From contig DASZPM010000011.1 in the NCBI GenBank assembly GCA_035550215.1, positions 62,001 through 126,000 of the forward strand: 64,000 nt of DNA, read 5' to 3'. Under the pieces are notes generated by a model. The model saw nothing but the letters and a program-made list of their open reading frames with translations. It was not told the DNA's origin and ran no database searches. The translations under genes were made by a program, and so were the position numbers. Source of the stretch: JABDFW01 sp035550215 (GTDB taxonomy: Bacteria; Bacteroidota; Bacteroidia; Chitinophagales; Chitinophagaceae). Positions 18,517-27,486 of this stretch are shown here, one piece after another; the stretch's first letter is position 1; each line of letters opens with the position of its first letter.

Positions 18517-18690
18517 ATGAAGATTGCGGTAAAATACATTATTCTCCTGTTTGCATTTATTGCAGGCAGTGAAGGCATTGAAACCAAAAATACTGTTGCG
18601 GCAATAGTTTGCGCCGGTGCTTTTGTTGCATATGCGTTAATTGAAATACAGGATGTAAAGATTTTAAATACGCCGGGTGATGCAGATTAG
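18517..18690 (+). CDS. Small membrane protein (57 aa), unknown
   Basis: A short ORF with ATG 12 bp after the miaB stop codon and TAG at 18688-18690. The product begins MKIAVKYIILLFAFIAGSEG and continues through KNTVAAIVCAGAFVAYALIEIQD, giving two short hydrophobic segments separated by a charged turn, so it would be a two-helix membrane peptide. Its reading frame fills the gap between miaB and the nucleotidyltransferase almost exactly, and the codon usage resembles its neighbours. I do not recognise a family. The tight spacing on both sides supports a real gene, but small ORFs can arise by chance. Confidence 0.6.
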   Translation: MKIAVKYIILLFAFIAGSEGIETKNTVAAIVCAGAFVAYALIEIQDVKILNTPGDAD

Positions 18691-18719
18691 GATGTGATTA
18701 TTTGATAAGTTATGCAAAG

Positions 18720-19490
18720 ATGGAGCAGGAAATACACGAAGAAATATTAAAACTTGAAAAAGCGAACGATATCAAAGTTTTGCTTGCAGTTGAAAGCGGC
18801 AGCAGGGCATGGGGTTTTGCCTCAACAAACAGCGATTGGGATGTAAGATTTATTTACGTGCATAAATATGATTGGTATTTATCAGTAGAGGAAAAAAAAG
18901 ACAATATAGAGTATATACTCGCCAACGATATTGATTTAGCGGGTTGGGAATTAAGAAAAGCTTTACTATTATTTAGAAAGTCAAATCCCCCGCTGCTTGA
19001 GTGGTTAAGAAGCTCCGTTATTTATAAAGAATCACTGGCAACAGCAGCAAAATTGAGGGCAGCCGTGCCGGAATATTTCAATCCAAAATCATGTCTTTAT
19101 CATTATTTCAATATGGCAAGAAATAATTACGAGGCATATTTTAAACAGGATGAAGCAAGGCTTAAAAAATATTTTTATGTACTCAGGCCTTTATTAGCCT
19201 GTAACTGGATTGAAAGGACCGACGACATGCCACCCATTGAGTTTGATATTTTAGTAAAGGAAGAAATTAATGACCCCTTATTAAAAGCAGAAATAAATGA
19301 TTTATTAATACAAAAGAAAAACGGGGAAGAATTAGATGTAGCCCCAAGAATACCAATTATAGATGCTTTTATTGAAAACAGGATTGCGCATTTTGAGCAA
19401 TACCTTAAAGAGTATCAATTTACAAACGCACCGGGTTATTCAACATTAAACAATATATTCAGAACAACGCTTGAAGAAGCCTGGAAATAA
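18720..19490 (+). CDS. RlaP/YcgL-like predicted nucleotidyltransferase
   Basis: Member of the RNA-repair-associated predicted nucleotidyltransferase family (Pfam RlaP). The signature LAVESGSRAWGFASTNSDWD at about residues 22-42 is the GSRxxG...SDxD nucleotide-binding motif of the DNA polymerase beta superfamily. I chose ATG 18720 over TTG 18702, since MEQEIHEEILKLE is the more typical start. There is no signal peptide; length 256 residues is normal. It follows the small membrane ORF by 29 bp and precedes the sigma-54 activator by 9 bp, so it may be read with either. The substrate is unknown; no RNA ligase is encoded nearby. Confidence 0.88.
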   Translation: MEQEIHEEILKLEKANDIKVLLAVESGSRAWGFASTNSDWDVRFIYVHKYDWYLSVEEKKDNIEYILANDIDLAGWELRKALLLFRKSNPPLLEWLRSSVIYKESLATAAKLRAAVPEYFNPKSCLYHYFNMARNNYEAYFKQDEARLKKYFYVLRPLLACNWIERTDDMPPIEFDILVKEEINDPLLKAEINDLLIQKKNGEELDVAPRIPIIDAFIENRIAHFEQYLKEYQFTNAPGYSTLNNIFRTTLEEAWK

Positions 19491-19499
19491 TATTTAGCA

Positions 19500-20786
19500 A
19501 TGGACATTCAATCAATAAAAAACCGGTTTGGCATTATAGGTAACTCGCCCGCATTAAATCATTCACTAAATGTGGCGGTGCAGGTTGCCGCTACTGATTT
19601 AAGTGTTTTAATAGTAGGCGAAAGTGGTGTAGGCAAAGAGGTCTTTTCTCAAATCATTCATGCCCTCTCCTCCCGCAAACACAATTCTTTTATAGCAGTT
19701 AACTGCGGGGCCATACCGGAAGGAACGATAGATTCAGAATTATTTGGCCACGAAAAAGGTTCATTCACCGGCGCAGTTGATAGCCGCAAAGGCTATTTTG
19801 AAACAGTTAACGGTGGCACTATTTTCTTAGACGAGATTGGTGAAATGCCTTTGGGCACCCAGGCAAGGTTGCTGCGCGTGCTGGAAACGGGCGAATTCAT
19901 CCGTGTAGGTTCATCAAAGGTTCAAAAAACCGATGTGCGTGTAATTGCTGCCACCAACCGTGAGTTACTGGAGTTTACCTTAAATGGCCGGTTCAGGCAG
20001 GATTTGTATTATCGCTTAAGTACCGTTCCTATACGTGTACCTGCATTACGCGACAGGAAGGAAGATATTCCTCTATTGTTCAGGAAATTTGTAATTGACT
20101 TTGCTGAGCGTTATAAAACAAATGCCGTACAACTGGATGAAGACGCAAAAAACCTGTTAATTAACTATTCATGGCCCGGTAATGTTAGGGAATTGAAGAA
20201 TATTGCAGAGCAGATTTCAGTATTGAGTACGCAGCAGCTTATAACAGCCCAGGAATTAAGAAGATTTCTGCCTGAAAAGCCTGGCTCAAACCGGTTGCCT
20301 GTACTTGCAAATAATGCGGCACCGGCGGCGGAGTTTGCTAACGAGAGGGAAATTTTGTACAAGCTCTTTTTTGACATGAAGAAAGACGTTACGGAGTTAA
20401 AAAAGATGTTTTTAGAAATTTTGCAAAACCCCGGCATGGCAGGCGCCGCTGCCCGCTTTACACATGAATCTCTGCTAAATGATCATGCGATAAATGGTGA
20501 TGCAAAACAAATGTATGAGGTGCCGGCAGTTATGCCGCAGCCTGTTTACCAGCCCGCGCCAATAATCGGTTCTTCTCAACCGGTAATAATAGACAACCAT
20601 GACGACGACGAGATACACCAGCATGAGGAGATAGAAGAATCATTGAACATAATGGACAAAGAAAAAGAGTTGATTGAGAAGGCGCTGAAAAAACACAAAG
20701 GGAAACGTAAGGATGCGTCACTCGATCTTGGTATAAGCGAAAGAACATTATACCGTAAGTTAAAAGAATATGATATTACTGAATAA
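19500..20786 (+). CDS. Sigma-54-dependent AAA+ transcriptional activator
   Basis: Enhancer-binding protein that remodels sigma-54 holoenzyme. It has no N-terminal receiver or sensor domain: the AAA+ module begins almost at once. Walker A is GESGVGKE (40-47), the sigma-54 contact loop is GSFTGA at 87-92 (canonical GAFTGA with Ala to Ser), Walker B is GGTIFLDE, and RFRQDLYYRLS and the WPGNVREL motif follow. A linker of about 130 residues leads to a Fis-type helix-turn-helix (KDASLDLGISERTLYRKLKEY) at the C-terminus. It stands directly upstream of lptE, an arrangement I recognise from related Bacteroidota. Its target genes are not evident from the window. Confidence 0.93.
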   Translation: MDIQSIKNRFGIIGNSPALNHSLNVAVQVAATDLSVLIVGESGVGKEVFSQIIHALSSRKHNSFIAVNCGAIPEGTIDSELFGHEKGSFTGAVDSRKGYFETVNGGTIFLDEIGEMPLGTQARLLRVLETGEFIRVGSSKVQKTDVRVIAATNRELLEFTLNGRFRQDLYYRLSTVPIRVPALRDRKEDIPLLFRKFVIDFAERYKTNAVQLDEDAKNLLINYSWPGNVRELKNIAEQISVLSTQQLITAQELRRFLPEKPGSNRLPVLANNAAPAAEFANEREILYKLFFDMKKDVTELKKMFLEILQNPGMAGAAARFTHESLLNDHAINGDAKQMYEVPAVMPQPVYQPAPIIGSSQPVIIDNHDDDEIHQHEEIEESLNIMDKEKELIEKALKKHKGKRKDASLDLGISERTLYRKLKEYDITE

Positions 20787-20795
20787 AAAAGGATA

Positions 20796-21323
20796 ATGAA
20801 AAGTATAGCCGGTTATACATTTACGCCTGCCGTTTTGCTTCTGGTATTTGCTGCAGTTACCTGTTTTACATCCTGTGGTATATATACATTCAGAGATGTA
20901 AGTATACCTGATAATGTGAAAACAATTAAAATAGGCTATTTTGATAACCGTGCAGGTATTCAAAACCCGCAATTAAGCTCAAAACTTACTGACGCGTTTA
21001 AACAAAAGGTACAAAGCTACATACGCAAAGCCAGTGTGGTTAATTCCGAAAATGCAGACTACATTATCACCGGTTATATCAATCAGTACGCGGTAACCAC
21101 ATCCGGCATAAGCAACCAGCAAACTTCAAGCAACAGGTTAACAGTTGGTGTACACCTTATTTTCAATAACACATTGAAGAACGACACCAAAGAATACGAT
21201 GTAAGTCTTCCCTTTGATTTTTCGGCAACGCTCACACTTTCCCAGGCTGAAAATCAATTGCTTGATGATATCATCAAGAATTTAAGTGATGAAATGTTCA
21301 ATCGTATCTTTTCCAGTTGGTAA
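20796..21323 (+). CDS. lptE: LPS assembly lipoprotein LptE-like
   Basis: Outer-membrane lipoprotein of the LPS transport machinery, the plug partner of LptD. The N-terminus is a lipoprotein signal with Cys27 (FTSC), followed by GIYTFRDVSIPDNVKTIKIGYFDNRA, the typical LptE strand-helix start. The remaining sequence alternates beta-strands with a C-terminal helix (AENQLLDDIIKNLSDEMFNRIF). Length 175 residues is normal. It lies 9 bp after the sigma-54 activator and 29 bp before the acidic protein gene. Bacteroidota LptE proteins diverge strongly from the E. coli one, so the assignment rests on the N-terminal signature and gene order. Confidence 0.82.
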   Translation: MKSIAGYTFTPAVLLLVFAAVTCFTSCGIYTFRDVSIPDNVKTIKIGYFDNRAGIQNPQLSSKLTDAFKQKVQSYIRKASVVNSENADYIITGYINQYAVTTSGISNQQTSSNRLTVGVHLIFNNTLKNDTKEYDVSLPFDFSATLTLSQAENQLLDDIIKNLSDEMFNRIFSSW

Positions 21324-21352
21324 CAGAGTTGTATTTTCACCGCTGTTAACAA

Positions 21353-22483
21353 ATGAGTGTATCAACAGAAAATAATATCCTGCAATTTATAGCCGGCAAA
21401 CAAACTGCCGGTGACATAACGGTTGATGAATTAGCCGTTATATCTGCCCAATACCCTTCATTTGGGGTGTTAAAATACCTGCTTGCTAAAAAGGCGCAGG
21501 CTGAAAGCAATGAACACTTTATTGAATACGCGCAGTCAGCCATTGTTCACTTTTCAAATCCTTATTGGTTCCATTTCAAATTAAACGAGGAAAGCCTCGT
21601 AACTGCCAGTGGGCTGCAACAACCCGTTTCAGCGGTAGCGCCGGAAGAACAGGAAGAAATATTAGTACAGGATGCAACGCAAGAACCGTTAGGCGGAGCT
21701 ATGCCGGAAATACCGTCGGAACACACATTTGAAGCCGAAGTAGCAGCGGAACTTCAGAGTTGGAAACCCGGTCTTGAGGAATTGATAATAGATTCAGTCG
21801 GGCAAGACAATGAAACCTCTTCGCAAACTTCAGAAGCGCCAGGCCAGGCGGCTGAACCGAACACCGGGGAAGCCGGCATAAGCCCCGAAGTTGAAGAGGA
21901 TGAACACCCTGAGGATATGAGTGAGGTAACAACAGCAGAAACAATGGATCCCCCGTTAGCGGAAGATACGTATCATGAGGTTTTTGAGGATGGAGATGCT
22001 GAAAATGAGGCTTTAATAACTGAATTGCCTGGGTTTACCGCTAAAATATCCTCAGTATTGCAGGAGCAATTGGATGAATTCAAAAAGCCAGTTTCGGAAG
22101 AAACACCGTTACCTATTGAGCCAGAACCCTACCATACGGTAGATTATTTTGCCAGCCAGGGCATTAAACTAACGCTTGAACAGCAGAAGCAGGATAACCT
22201 GGGGGTTAAGGTAAAAAAATTTACCGATTGGCTAAAGCAGATGAAACGGGTAAACCCCGCCCCCGCCGACCTCGGTATTGATGAAGCAGCCGAACACAAA
22301 GTACAGGATATAGCCGCCGGCTCAAACGAACCCAAGGATATTGTAACTGAAACCATGGCGGAAGTGCTTGCCATGCAGGGAATGACAGAAAAAGCCATAC
22401 AGGTGTATATAAAATTAAGTTTTTTAGATCCGTCCAAAACTGCTTACTTTGCATCCAAAATCGAAAAATTAAAAGGATTATAA
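21353..22483 (+). CDS. Acidic protein with TPR-like C-terminus, unknown function
   Basis: Cytosolic protein of 376 residues in three parts. The N-terminal 75 residues form a helical domain (ELAVISAQYPSFGVLKYLLAKKAQ). The middle, about 80-260, is a low-complexity Glu/Ala/Pro-rich segment, probably disordered. The C-terminal 110 residues contain a conserved helical region (KKFTDWLKQMKRVNP) and end in a single TPR-like hairpin (MAEVLAMQGMTEKAIQVYIKLSFLDP). I recognise it as the usual gene between lptE and secG in Bacteroidota, but its function is not known. It is separated from secG by 1 bp. There is no signal peptide, so a link to secretion is positional only. Confidence 0.82.
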   Translation: MSVSTENNILQFIAGKQTAGDITVDELAVISAQYPSFGVLKYLLAKKAQAESNEHFIEYAQSAIVHFSNPYWFHFKLNEESLVTASGLQQPVSAVAPEEQEEILVQDATQEPLGGAMPEIPSEHTFEAEVAAELQSWKPGLEELIIDSVGQDNETSSQTSEAPGQAAEPNTGEAGISPEVEEDEHPEDMSEVTTAETMDPPLAEDTYHEVFEDGDAENEALITELPGFTAKISSVLQEQLDEFKKPVSEETPLPIEPEPYHTVDYFASQGIKLTLEQQKQDNLGVKVKKFTDWLKQMKRVNPAPADLGIDEAAEHKVQDIAAGSNEPKDIVTETMAEVLAMQGMTEKAIQVYIKLSFLDPSKTAYFASKIEKLKGL

Positions 22484-22484
22484 T

Positions 22485-22811
22485 ATGACAATGCTGTTTT
22501 TCATACTGGTTACTTTAGCTTCTTTTTTACTTGGTTTTGTGGTATTGGTGCAAAATCCGAAAGGCGGTGGCCTTGCAGGTACTATTGGCGGTTTTAATAA
22601 CCAGATTATGGGTGTGAAGCAGACAAACGATGCGCTGGAAAAAGGTACATGGCTTTTTGCCACTATTATAGGTGTTTTGTGTATTGTTTCTACACTGTTC
22701 TTTAAAGGATCAACAGCTACTATAAAGAACAACCCTATTGTACCTGCAACAACGCAGCCGGCAGCTAATCCTGCAAACAGTGCACCTGCAACTCCCGGCG
22801 CACAGAAATAA
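22485..22811 (+). CDS. secG: Preprotein translocase subunit SecG
   Basis: Inner-membrane subunit of the SecYEG translocon. Two transmembrane helices are visible, residues 3-23 (LFFILVTLASFLLGFVVLVQ) and about 55-75 (WLFATIIGVLCIVSTLFF), joined by the conserved cytoplasmic loop NPKGGGLAGTIGG. The Pro/Ala/Asn-rich tail after the second helix is typical of Bacteroidota SecG. ATG follows the upstream stop codon by 1 bp, indicating translational coupling. A strong terminator lies 28 bp after the stop. Confidence 0.96.
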   Translation: MTMLFFILVTLASFLLGFVVLVQNPKGGGLAGTIGGFNNQIMGVKQTNDALEKGTWLFATIIGVLCIVSTLFFKGSTATIKNNPIVPATTQPAANPANSAPATPGAQK

Positions 22812-22838
22812 TAATTACTTTAGAAAAATTTTATAGCA

Positions 22839-22868
22839 CCCTGCTTTCATTATAAAGCAGGGTTTTTT
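22839..22868 (+). terminator. Rho-independent terminator after secG
   Basis: A perfect 9-bp stem (CCCTGCTTT at 22839-22847 with AAAGCAGGG at 22854-22862), a 6-nt loop and six T residues at 22863-22868. It closes the activator - lptE - secG transcript 28 bp after secG and lies 18 bp before mltG. This is the clearest terminator in the window. Confidence 0.92.
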
Positions 22869-22885
22869 ATTACTTTGGCATCTGC

Positions 22886-23905
22886 ATGAAAAAAAAATTT
22901 CGTTACCTGGGTTTATTCGTTTTGCTGGTTGTTGCAGTGGCTATGTTTTTGTTGTTCGCGCCTGTTACTGACTTTTCAAGCCGCACGAAATACATATATG
23001 TTATACCCGGCGCCAATGCAAAGGAGCAAATTTTGCGACAGTTGGACACCGCGGGCGTGATTAACCGCAAAGCCTTGTTTACTTTTCTTGCCAACAAAAT
23101 GGAGATTTGGAAAAGCATTACACCCGGTCGCTTTGAAATAAAAAGAGGAGAAAACCTGTTGAGCATTGTCAGGCTATTTCAAAAAAACAGGCAGGCCCCG
23201 GTAGTACTAAATATCGGCAGGGTTAGAACAAAACAGGGTATAGCACGGCTAATAGGCAAAAGCTTCCCCACTGATTCCGCTGCGGTAATGAGCCTGCTTA
23301 CAGACTCGGTGTACCTGCAAAAATTTGGCGTTGACACTAATACTTTGTTGTCTATTATCATTCCAAAAACGTATGAATTTAACTGGAATTCAACGCTCGA
23401 CTCCGTGCTGCAAAGTCTTAAGGCGAATGCCGACAGTTTTTGGGCAGCGGGTGGCCGTGAGCAAAAGGCGGCAGACCTCGGCTTTTCTCCCCTGCAGGTT
23501 GATATTCTTGCTTCTATTGTGGAAGAGGAAACCAGCAAAGATGATGAAAAAGGAACAATAGCAAGTGTGTATATTAACCGCTTGCACCATAATATGGCGC
23601 TTGCGGCTGATCCCACAATAAAATACGCTCTCCGGGATTTTTCTTTAAAGAGGATACTGTATGGGCATCTCGCTATAAATTCCCCCTATAACACATACCG
23701 CAATAAAGGCCTGCCGCCGGGGCCGATATGCACCCCTACCACTAGAACAATTGATGCAGTACTTAATGCGCCTGCAACAGATTATTTATTTTTTGTTTCT
23801 AAAGGGGATGGCAGCGGTTATCATCATTTTAGTGCCACCTTTGCAGAGCATGACCAATATGCCAAACAATACCATGAAAAATTGGACAGCCTGAATATAA
23901 AATAA
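22886..23905 (+). CDS. mltG: Endolytic peptidoglycan transglycosylase MltG
   Basis: Inner-membrane lytic transglycosylase that cuts nascent glycan strands and so sets their length. A short cytoplasmic N-terminus leads to one transmembrane helix at about 6-26 (YLGLFVLLVVAVAMFLLF), a LysM-like region and the YceG catalytic domain. The motif ASIVEEETSKDDEKGTIASVYINRL contains the catalytic Glu at 213; NTYRNKGLPPGPICTP and a later H-x-F-x-x-T are also conserved. Length 339 residues is normal. It begins immediately after the secG terminator and precedes the YihY/BrkB gene by 21 bp. Confidence 0.95.
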   Translation: MKKKFRYLGLFVLLVVAVAMFLLFAPVTDFSSRTKYIYVIPGANAKEQILRQLDTAGVINRKALFTFLANKMEIWKSITPGRFEIKRGENLLSIVRLFQKNRQAPVVLNIGRVRTKQGIARLIGKSFPTDSAAVMSLLTDSVYLQKFGVDTNTLLSIIIPKTYEFNWNSTLDSVLQSLKANADSFWAAGGREQKAADLGFSPLQVDILASIVEEETSKDDEKGTIASVYINRLHHNMALAADPTIKYALRDFSLKRILYGHLAINSPYNTYRNKGLPPGPICTPTTRTIDAVLNAPATDYLFFVSKGDGSGYHHFSATFAEHDQYAKQYHEKLDSLNIK

Positions 23906-23926
23906 CCGGGGAAAATATTATTTATT

Positions 23927-24880
23927 TTGACAAGACTCGAAAGCATATTAATAAAATCAAGGCCGATAACGTATATACGGGAGCTAAGCAAGCGGAAAAC
24001 GTTTCCTGGCCTGCATGGCCTGTACATTTATGATGTGCAAAAATTTTTTTTCCGGCAGGTTAAAAATATTGGGCTTAATGAAAGAGCTGCAACTATTTCT
24101 TTCAATATGGTGATGGCCATCCCTGCTACAACCATTTTCCTTTTTACGCTACTACCCTATTTGCCAATTTCAAAAGAAATTTATAAACAGTTGTTTATAC
24201 TTGTCAGGGAAATATCACCAAACCTGCAAACACGGCAGTTTATAATTAATTTCCTTAACGATTTTTTTAGTTCACCAAAACGCGGGTTGCTATCAATAGG
24301 TTTTTTGCTCGCATTGTTTTACTCATCCAATGCCATGATGGGTATTATAAGAACCTTTGACAGGTCAGTAGTTGAAAAACATCGTTCAAATTTTATCTTC
24401 AAGCGCATAAGGGCGATGGGGTTAATTATCATTATCATATTTATCATTATAGGCACCACGCTTATTTCGGCCGGCCAGGGCGAACTTTTTGTTTTTGTGC
24501 TAAAAACGCTCAACATAAAAAATGTCCACACAAAAAATTGGATTCAAAGCCTGCGGTGGATAGTTATTGTTCTGTTGTTCCTGTATTCAATCGCGTTTAT
24601 ATACAAGTATGCGCCATCGGTAAAAAAACGCTGGCGGCTGTTGTCACCGGGTGCAATATTTGCAACCATTTTAATTATTATCACTACCTGGCTATTTTCA
24701 GTATGGGCGCAAAATTTTAGTAACTATAACCGTTTTTATGGCTCAATAGGCACAGTATTGATGATTATGATGCTCATTTTTGTAAACTCATTCATCTTGC
24801 TAATAGGCTTTGAATTAAATATTACTATCTATACCCTCAAAAGCCGGCAACAAAAATTAGATGTGTCAAAAACCGCTTAA
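23927..24880 (+). CDS. YihY/BrkB-family inner-membrane protein
   Basis: Polytopic membrane protein of the YihY/virulence factor BrkB family, whose molecular function is unresolved (the old RNase BN label is wrong). At least six hydrophobic segments are visible, beginning near MVMAIPATTIFLFTLLPYLPI, with IGFLLALFYSSNAMMGIIRTFDR and the C-terminal VLMIMMLIFVNSFILLIGFELN as family signatures. The only plausible start is TTG at 23927; the next in-frame Met lies inside the first membrane segment. Length 317 residues is normal. It follows mltG by 21 bp and converges on the GH89 gene. Confidence 0.9.
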   Translation: MTRLESILIKSRPITYIRELSKRKTFPGLHGLYIYDVQKFFFRQVKNIGLNERAATISFNMVMAIPATTIFLFTLLPYLPISKEIYKQLFILVREISPNLQTRQFIINFLNDFFSSPKRGLLSIGFLLALFYSSNAMMGIIRTFDRSVVEKHRSNFIFKRIRAMGLIIIIIFIIIGTTLISAGQGELFVFVLKTLNIKNVHTKNWIQSLRWIVIVLLFLYSIAFIYKYAPSVKKRWRLLSPGAIFATILIIITTWLFSVWAQNFSNYNRFYGSIGTVLMIMMLIFVNSFILLIGFELNITIYTLKSRQQKLDVSKTA

Positions 24881-24910
24881 ATATGCAGGCCACGTTGCAC
24901 CCCAGCCGTG

Positions 24911-27106
24911 TTAGTAGGAAATTAATGGCCTGTACTTATTATACAGTTGCATAGCAATGGCAACGGGGTTACCTTGAGCCCTGGCAGCATATTGCTCGTC
25001 ATGGCTATTTGCCCACTTCCATTCCCAATTCTCGACAGATGTATTAAAAGACGCAAAATCAAAATCTATACCTTCTTTCATTGCCTGCTTCACTCCCATA
25101 AAAAACATCTCCCACCGTGGTTTATAAAAGCCGTTTATCACACCGGCCCATTGCCGTGTTGAGTATTCATGCAGGCTGCAATCTTTATTTCCCCAAAGTG
25201 TTATTAAGTCCCTTGCATTAAATTCATATATGTTTTTTTCACTTTCCGTAATACCGTTGGCTCTTGCGTCTGCAATCCATTTTCCAAGTAGAAAATCCTT
25301 CCGCGTGCTCAATAGTTTTTCCATATCATCCATCAATTGTAAAAACTGATTGGAGTACTTGTTAAATGCAGCCGTGTCTTTTTGTTTGTAGGCCAGCGCA
25401 AATTTTTGTTGTAAAGGCGTGGCATAATTCGCCAATACTTGCCGGGTAATATCTACCAGGTCATATTGAAACCCATCGCTGTTCTTTAATTGGTGTGCAG
25501 ACTGAACAAACAATCGCCACGCCTGCACAAGCTGCGCAGGGTTATAACTTAACCGGGTGTTAACCCATGGAGCGGAACTATCAAATGTAGGCCTCGCAGA
25601 AATAATTGACTCCGGTCCTCCTTCCGTAAGGCCCCCTTCATACACTGAGCGCCGCAATATATCCCATGCTTTATTTATGCTGTCATTGGCAAAGCCATAA
25701 CGGTAAACTGCATATTGTTTAAGCCATTGCCGTGTATTGATAGCAGTATCCTGCCACACATTTTGCATCATTAGCTGGTATAGCGCAGGGTTTTGTTCTA
25801 TTGCTTCCGGGGCAAGACCAATGCCCTCCATTTTTCCGGATGACGCACTGTGTAATGCCGCAGCAGGGTCTGCCGCTGCATTTTCCATCCTGCCCCAAAG
25901 GGTAATATTGCCCCCAAAATTATTAAGCATACACCAAATCCAGGGCTTGCCATAATAAGCATTGGTTTGTTTCCATACAGGAAAGCTTTCGCTGTACAGG
26001 TCAAGAATAATCATGTTGTCATCGGGCACGGCATTTAATAAAGCCTGGATTTGTGTTGGCTTCCAGTACGCTGAATTATAATGAAACATCCACCCCTGCA
26101 TTACCCACACAGCCTTCGGGTCGGCCAGCGCCATTGATGCATAAACCTTTTTGCTCATTTTATCCAGGTATGATGAATCGGTGGTTGGCGGTACATTTTC
26201 ATTAAATGTATCGGCAGAATATAAGTGGTCTGTGCCGAACTCTTTTTGCTCTGCGAGAAGAAATTTCTTACCAATTACTTCAAACATTGAATCTGAAGGG
26301 TCGAGAATATATACATCGGCAAAATTTGAGTTCCAGTTAGTGTGTTTAACTTTTGCGGCAGGAAACCTGTTTTTAAATGAAGGCGGCACATGGCCGGTAA
26401 ACGCAGGCAGTACAGGCGTCATACCCAATGCCCTTTCAGCCCCAAGTATCTTTTTTTGCAACTCCTTGTGGGCATCCTTCCAATGTTGGGGTAAGGGGCC
26501 ACCCCAGGCGTCAAGGTTCCCCATCCAAAGCCAGGCAAAGTATGATGGCCCGCTGAAAAACCTGTCAAGTTCTGTATCTGTAAAGCCCATGCTTTTATAA
26601 ACATCCTGCCAGATGGCTTCCTCCCCAGTTAATGCAAGCGGCATATTTATGCCATTTAAGGCCATCCAGTCAATTTCCCTTTGCCACCGGTCCCAATCCC
26701 ACCACGCCATAGAATAATTGAAAGTGCAGTAATTTAAATAATAGCGGTACTTATAGGGTGTAACGGTGTGTATTTTGATTTGAACAGCAGGCAGTTTTTG
26801 CGGCAGGTTCATATTAACCCCGTTCCATGTAATAAGGCAATGGCAATATTTTTCCAGGTAGTAATTTAACGCAGAGGAAATGCTTACGCCGGTGCTGCCA
26901 CGTAATATTATTTTGCCATTTTTACTTTCCAGTTCGTAAACGTCTTTGCCATTGTCACGTGGTATTAATTCAGTAACAAACTGGCTTGCCTTATCCTTCA
27001 TAATTCTCTTTACGAGGGCATTTGCAGCAGCCAACCTGTTTTGTCCCGCTGCGGTATATGCAAAAAAGATAGCAATAATAAAACCGGCAATTTTTTTTAC
27101 ACTCAT
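24911..27106 (-). CDS. GH89 alpha-N-acetylglucosaminidase, secreted
   Basis: Bacterial homologue of human NAGLU, which removes terminal alpha-linked N-acetylglucosamine from heparan-type glycans or mucin O-glycans. A signal peptide (cleavage near TAAGQ, residue 21) precedes an N-terminal alpha/beta domain and the catalytic barrel, recognisable by YYLNYCTFNYSMAWWDWDRW, ALNGINMPLALTGEEAIW and WLWMGNLDAWGGPLP. Probable catalytic residues are Glu303 in FNEN and Glu373 in LDLYSE. The C-terminal helical domain is complete, giving a normal 731 residues. It is a single gene without SusCD neighbours. With the GH2 enzyme at 41.5 kb, it suggests use of amino-sugar polymers. Confidence 0.95.
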   Translation of the reverse strand: MSVKKIAGFIIAIFFAYTAAGQNRLAAANALVKRIMKDKASQFVTELIPRDNGKDVYELESKNGKIILRGSTGVSISSALNYYLEKYCHCLITWNGVNMNLPQKLPAVQIKIHTVTPYKYRYYLNYCTFNYSMAWWDWDRWQREIDWMALNGINMPLALTGEEAIWQDVYKSMGFTDTELDRFFSGPSYFAWLWMGNLDAWGGPLPQHWKDAHKELQKKILGAERALGMTPVLPAFTGHVPPSFKNRFPAAKVKHTNWNSNFADVYILDPSDSMFEVIGKKFLLAEQKEFGTDHLYSADTFNENVPPTTDSSYLDKMSKKVYASMALADPKAVWVMQGWMFHYNSAYWKPTQIQALLNAVPDDNMIILDLYSESFPVWKQTNAYYGKPWIWCMLNNFGGNITLWGRMENAAADPAAALHSASSGKMEGIGLAPEAIEQNPALYQLMMQNVWQDTAINTRQWLKQYAVYRYGFANDSINKAWDILRRSVYEGGLTEGGPESIISARPTFDSSAPWVNTRLSYNPAQLVQAWRLFVQSAHQLKNSDGFQYDLVDITRQVLANYATPLQQKFALAYKQKDTAAFNKYSNQFLQLMDDMEKLLSTRKDFLLGKWIADARANGITESEKNIYEFNARDLITLWGNKDCSLHEYSTRQWAGVINGFYKPRWEMFFMGVKQAMKEGIDFDFASFNTSVENWEWKWANSHDEQYAARAQGNPVAIAMQLYNKYRPLISY

Positions 27107-27486
27107 ACATACATTTTTAAAAAATAAATTCCACAGGGGTTTATAACCTGCAGGTTTATTTGCTGTAAATATTAAATGGCCTTTTAACGAGGGTTGGGAA
27201 AATCTCCTGTCTCAGCCGCTGATTTGTTGTGGCATTTTTTGCGGGCATTTAGCTTACGCCCCGGAAAACACAACAGGAATTAATTTGTAAGCCGGTAAAA
27301 TGCATTAGCAGTGCATGTGGCCCATGCCGGCAATTCAGGCTAAGATAACGTTTTTATCGTTATACTCCTAACCATTGGCGGGGTATTGTTAGTTAACTAT
27401 GCATTAGAATAGTTTAACTGGAAATCCGATTTCCTTTAGCTAATTTCAGAAAAGGAATATTGCAATATTGCAAGGATAACCCTGTG
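27107..27486. other. 380-bp spacer between GH89 and a broken gene; no ORF
   Basis: No coding region is visible on either strand. It must hold the GH89 promoter on the minus strand. Short inverted repeats occur near 27345 (ATAACG with CGTTAT) and 27391 (AGTTAACTA with TAGTTTAACT), and a perfect 14-bp palindrome TTGCAATATTGCAA lies at 27460-27473, 13 bp before the first Met of the broken gene. None can be assigned a function from sequence. Confidence 0.5.
27460..27473. promoter_or_regulatory. 14-bp perfect palindrome TTGCAATATTGCAA
   Basis: A perfect palindrome 13 bp upstream of the ATG at 27487, a position where a repressor operator would sit. It could equally be chance in AT-rich DNA. No second copy was noticed in the window. 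Confidence 0.3.
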
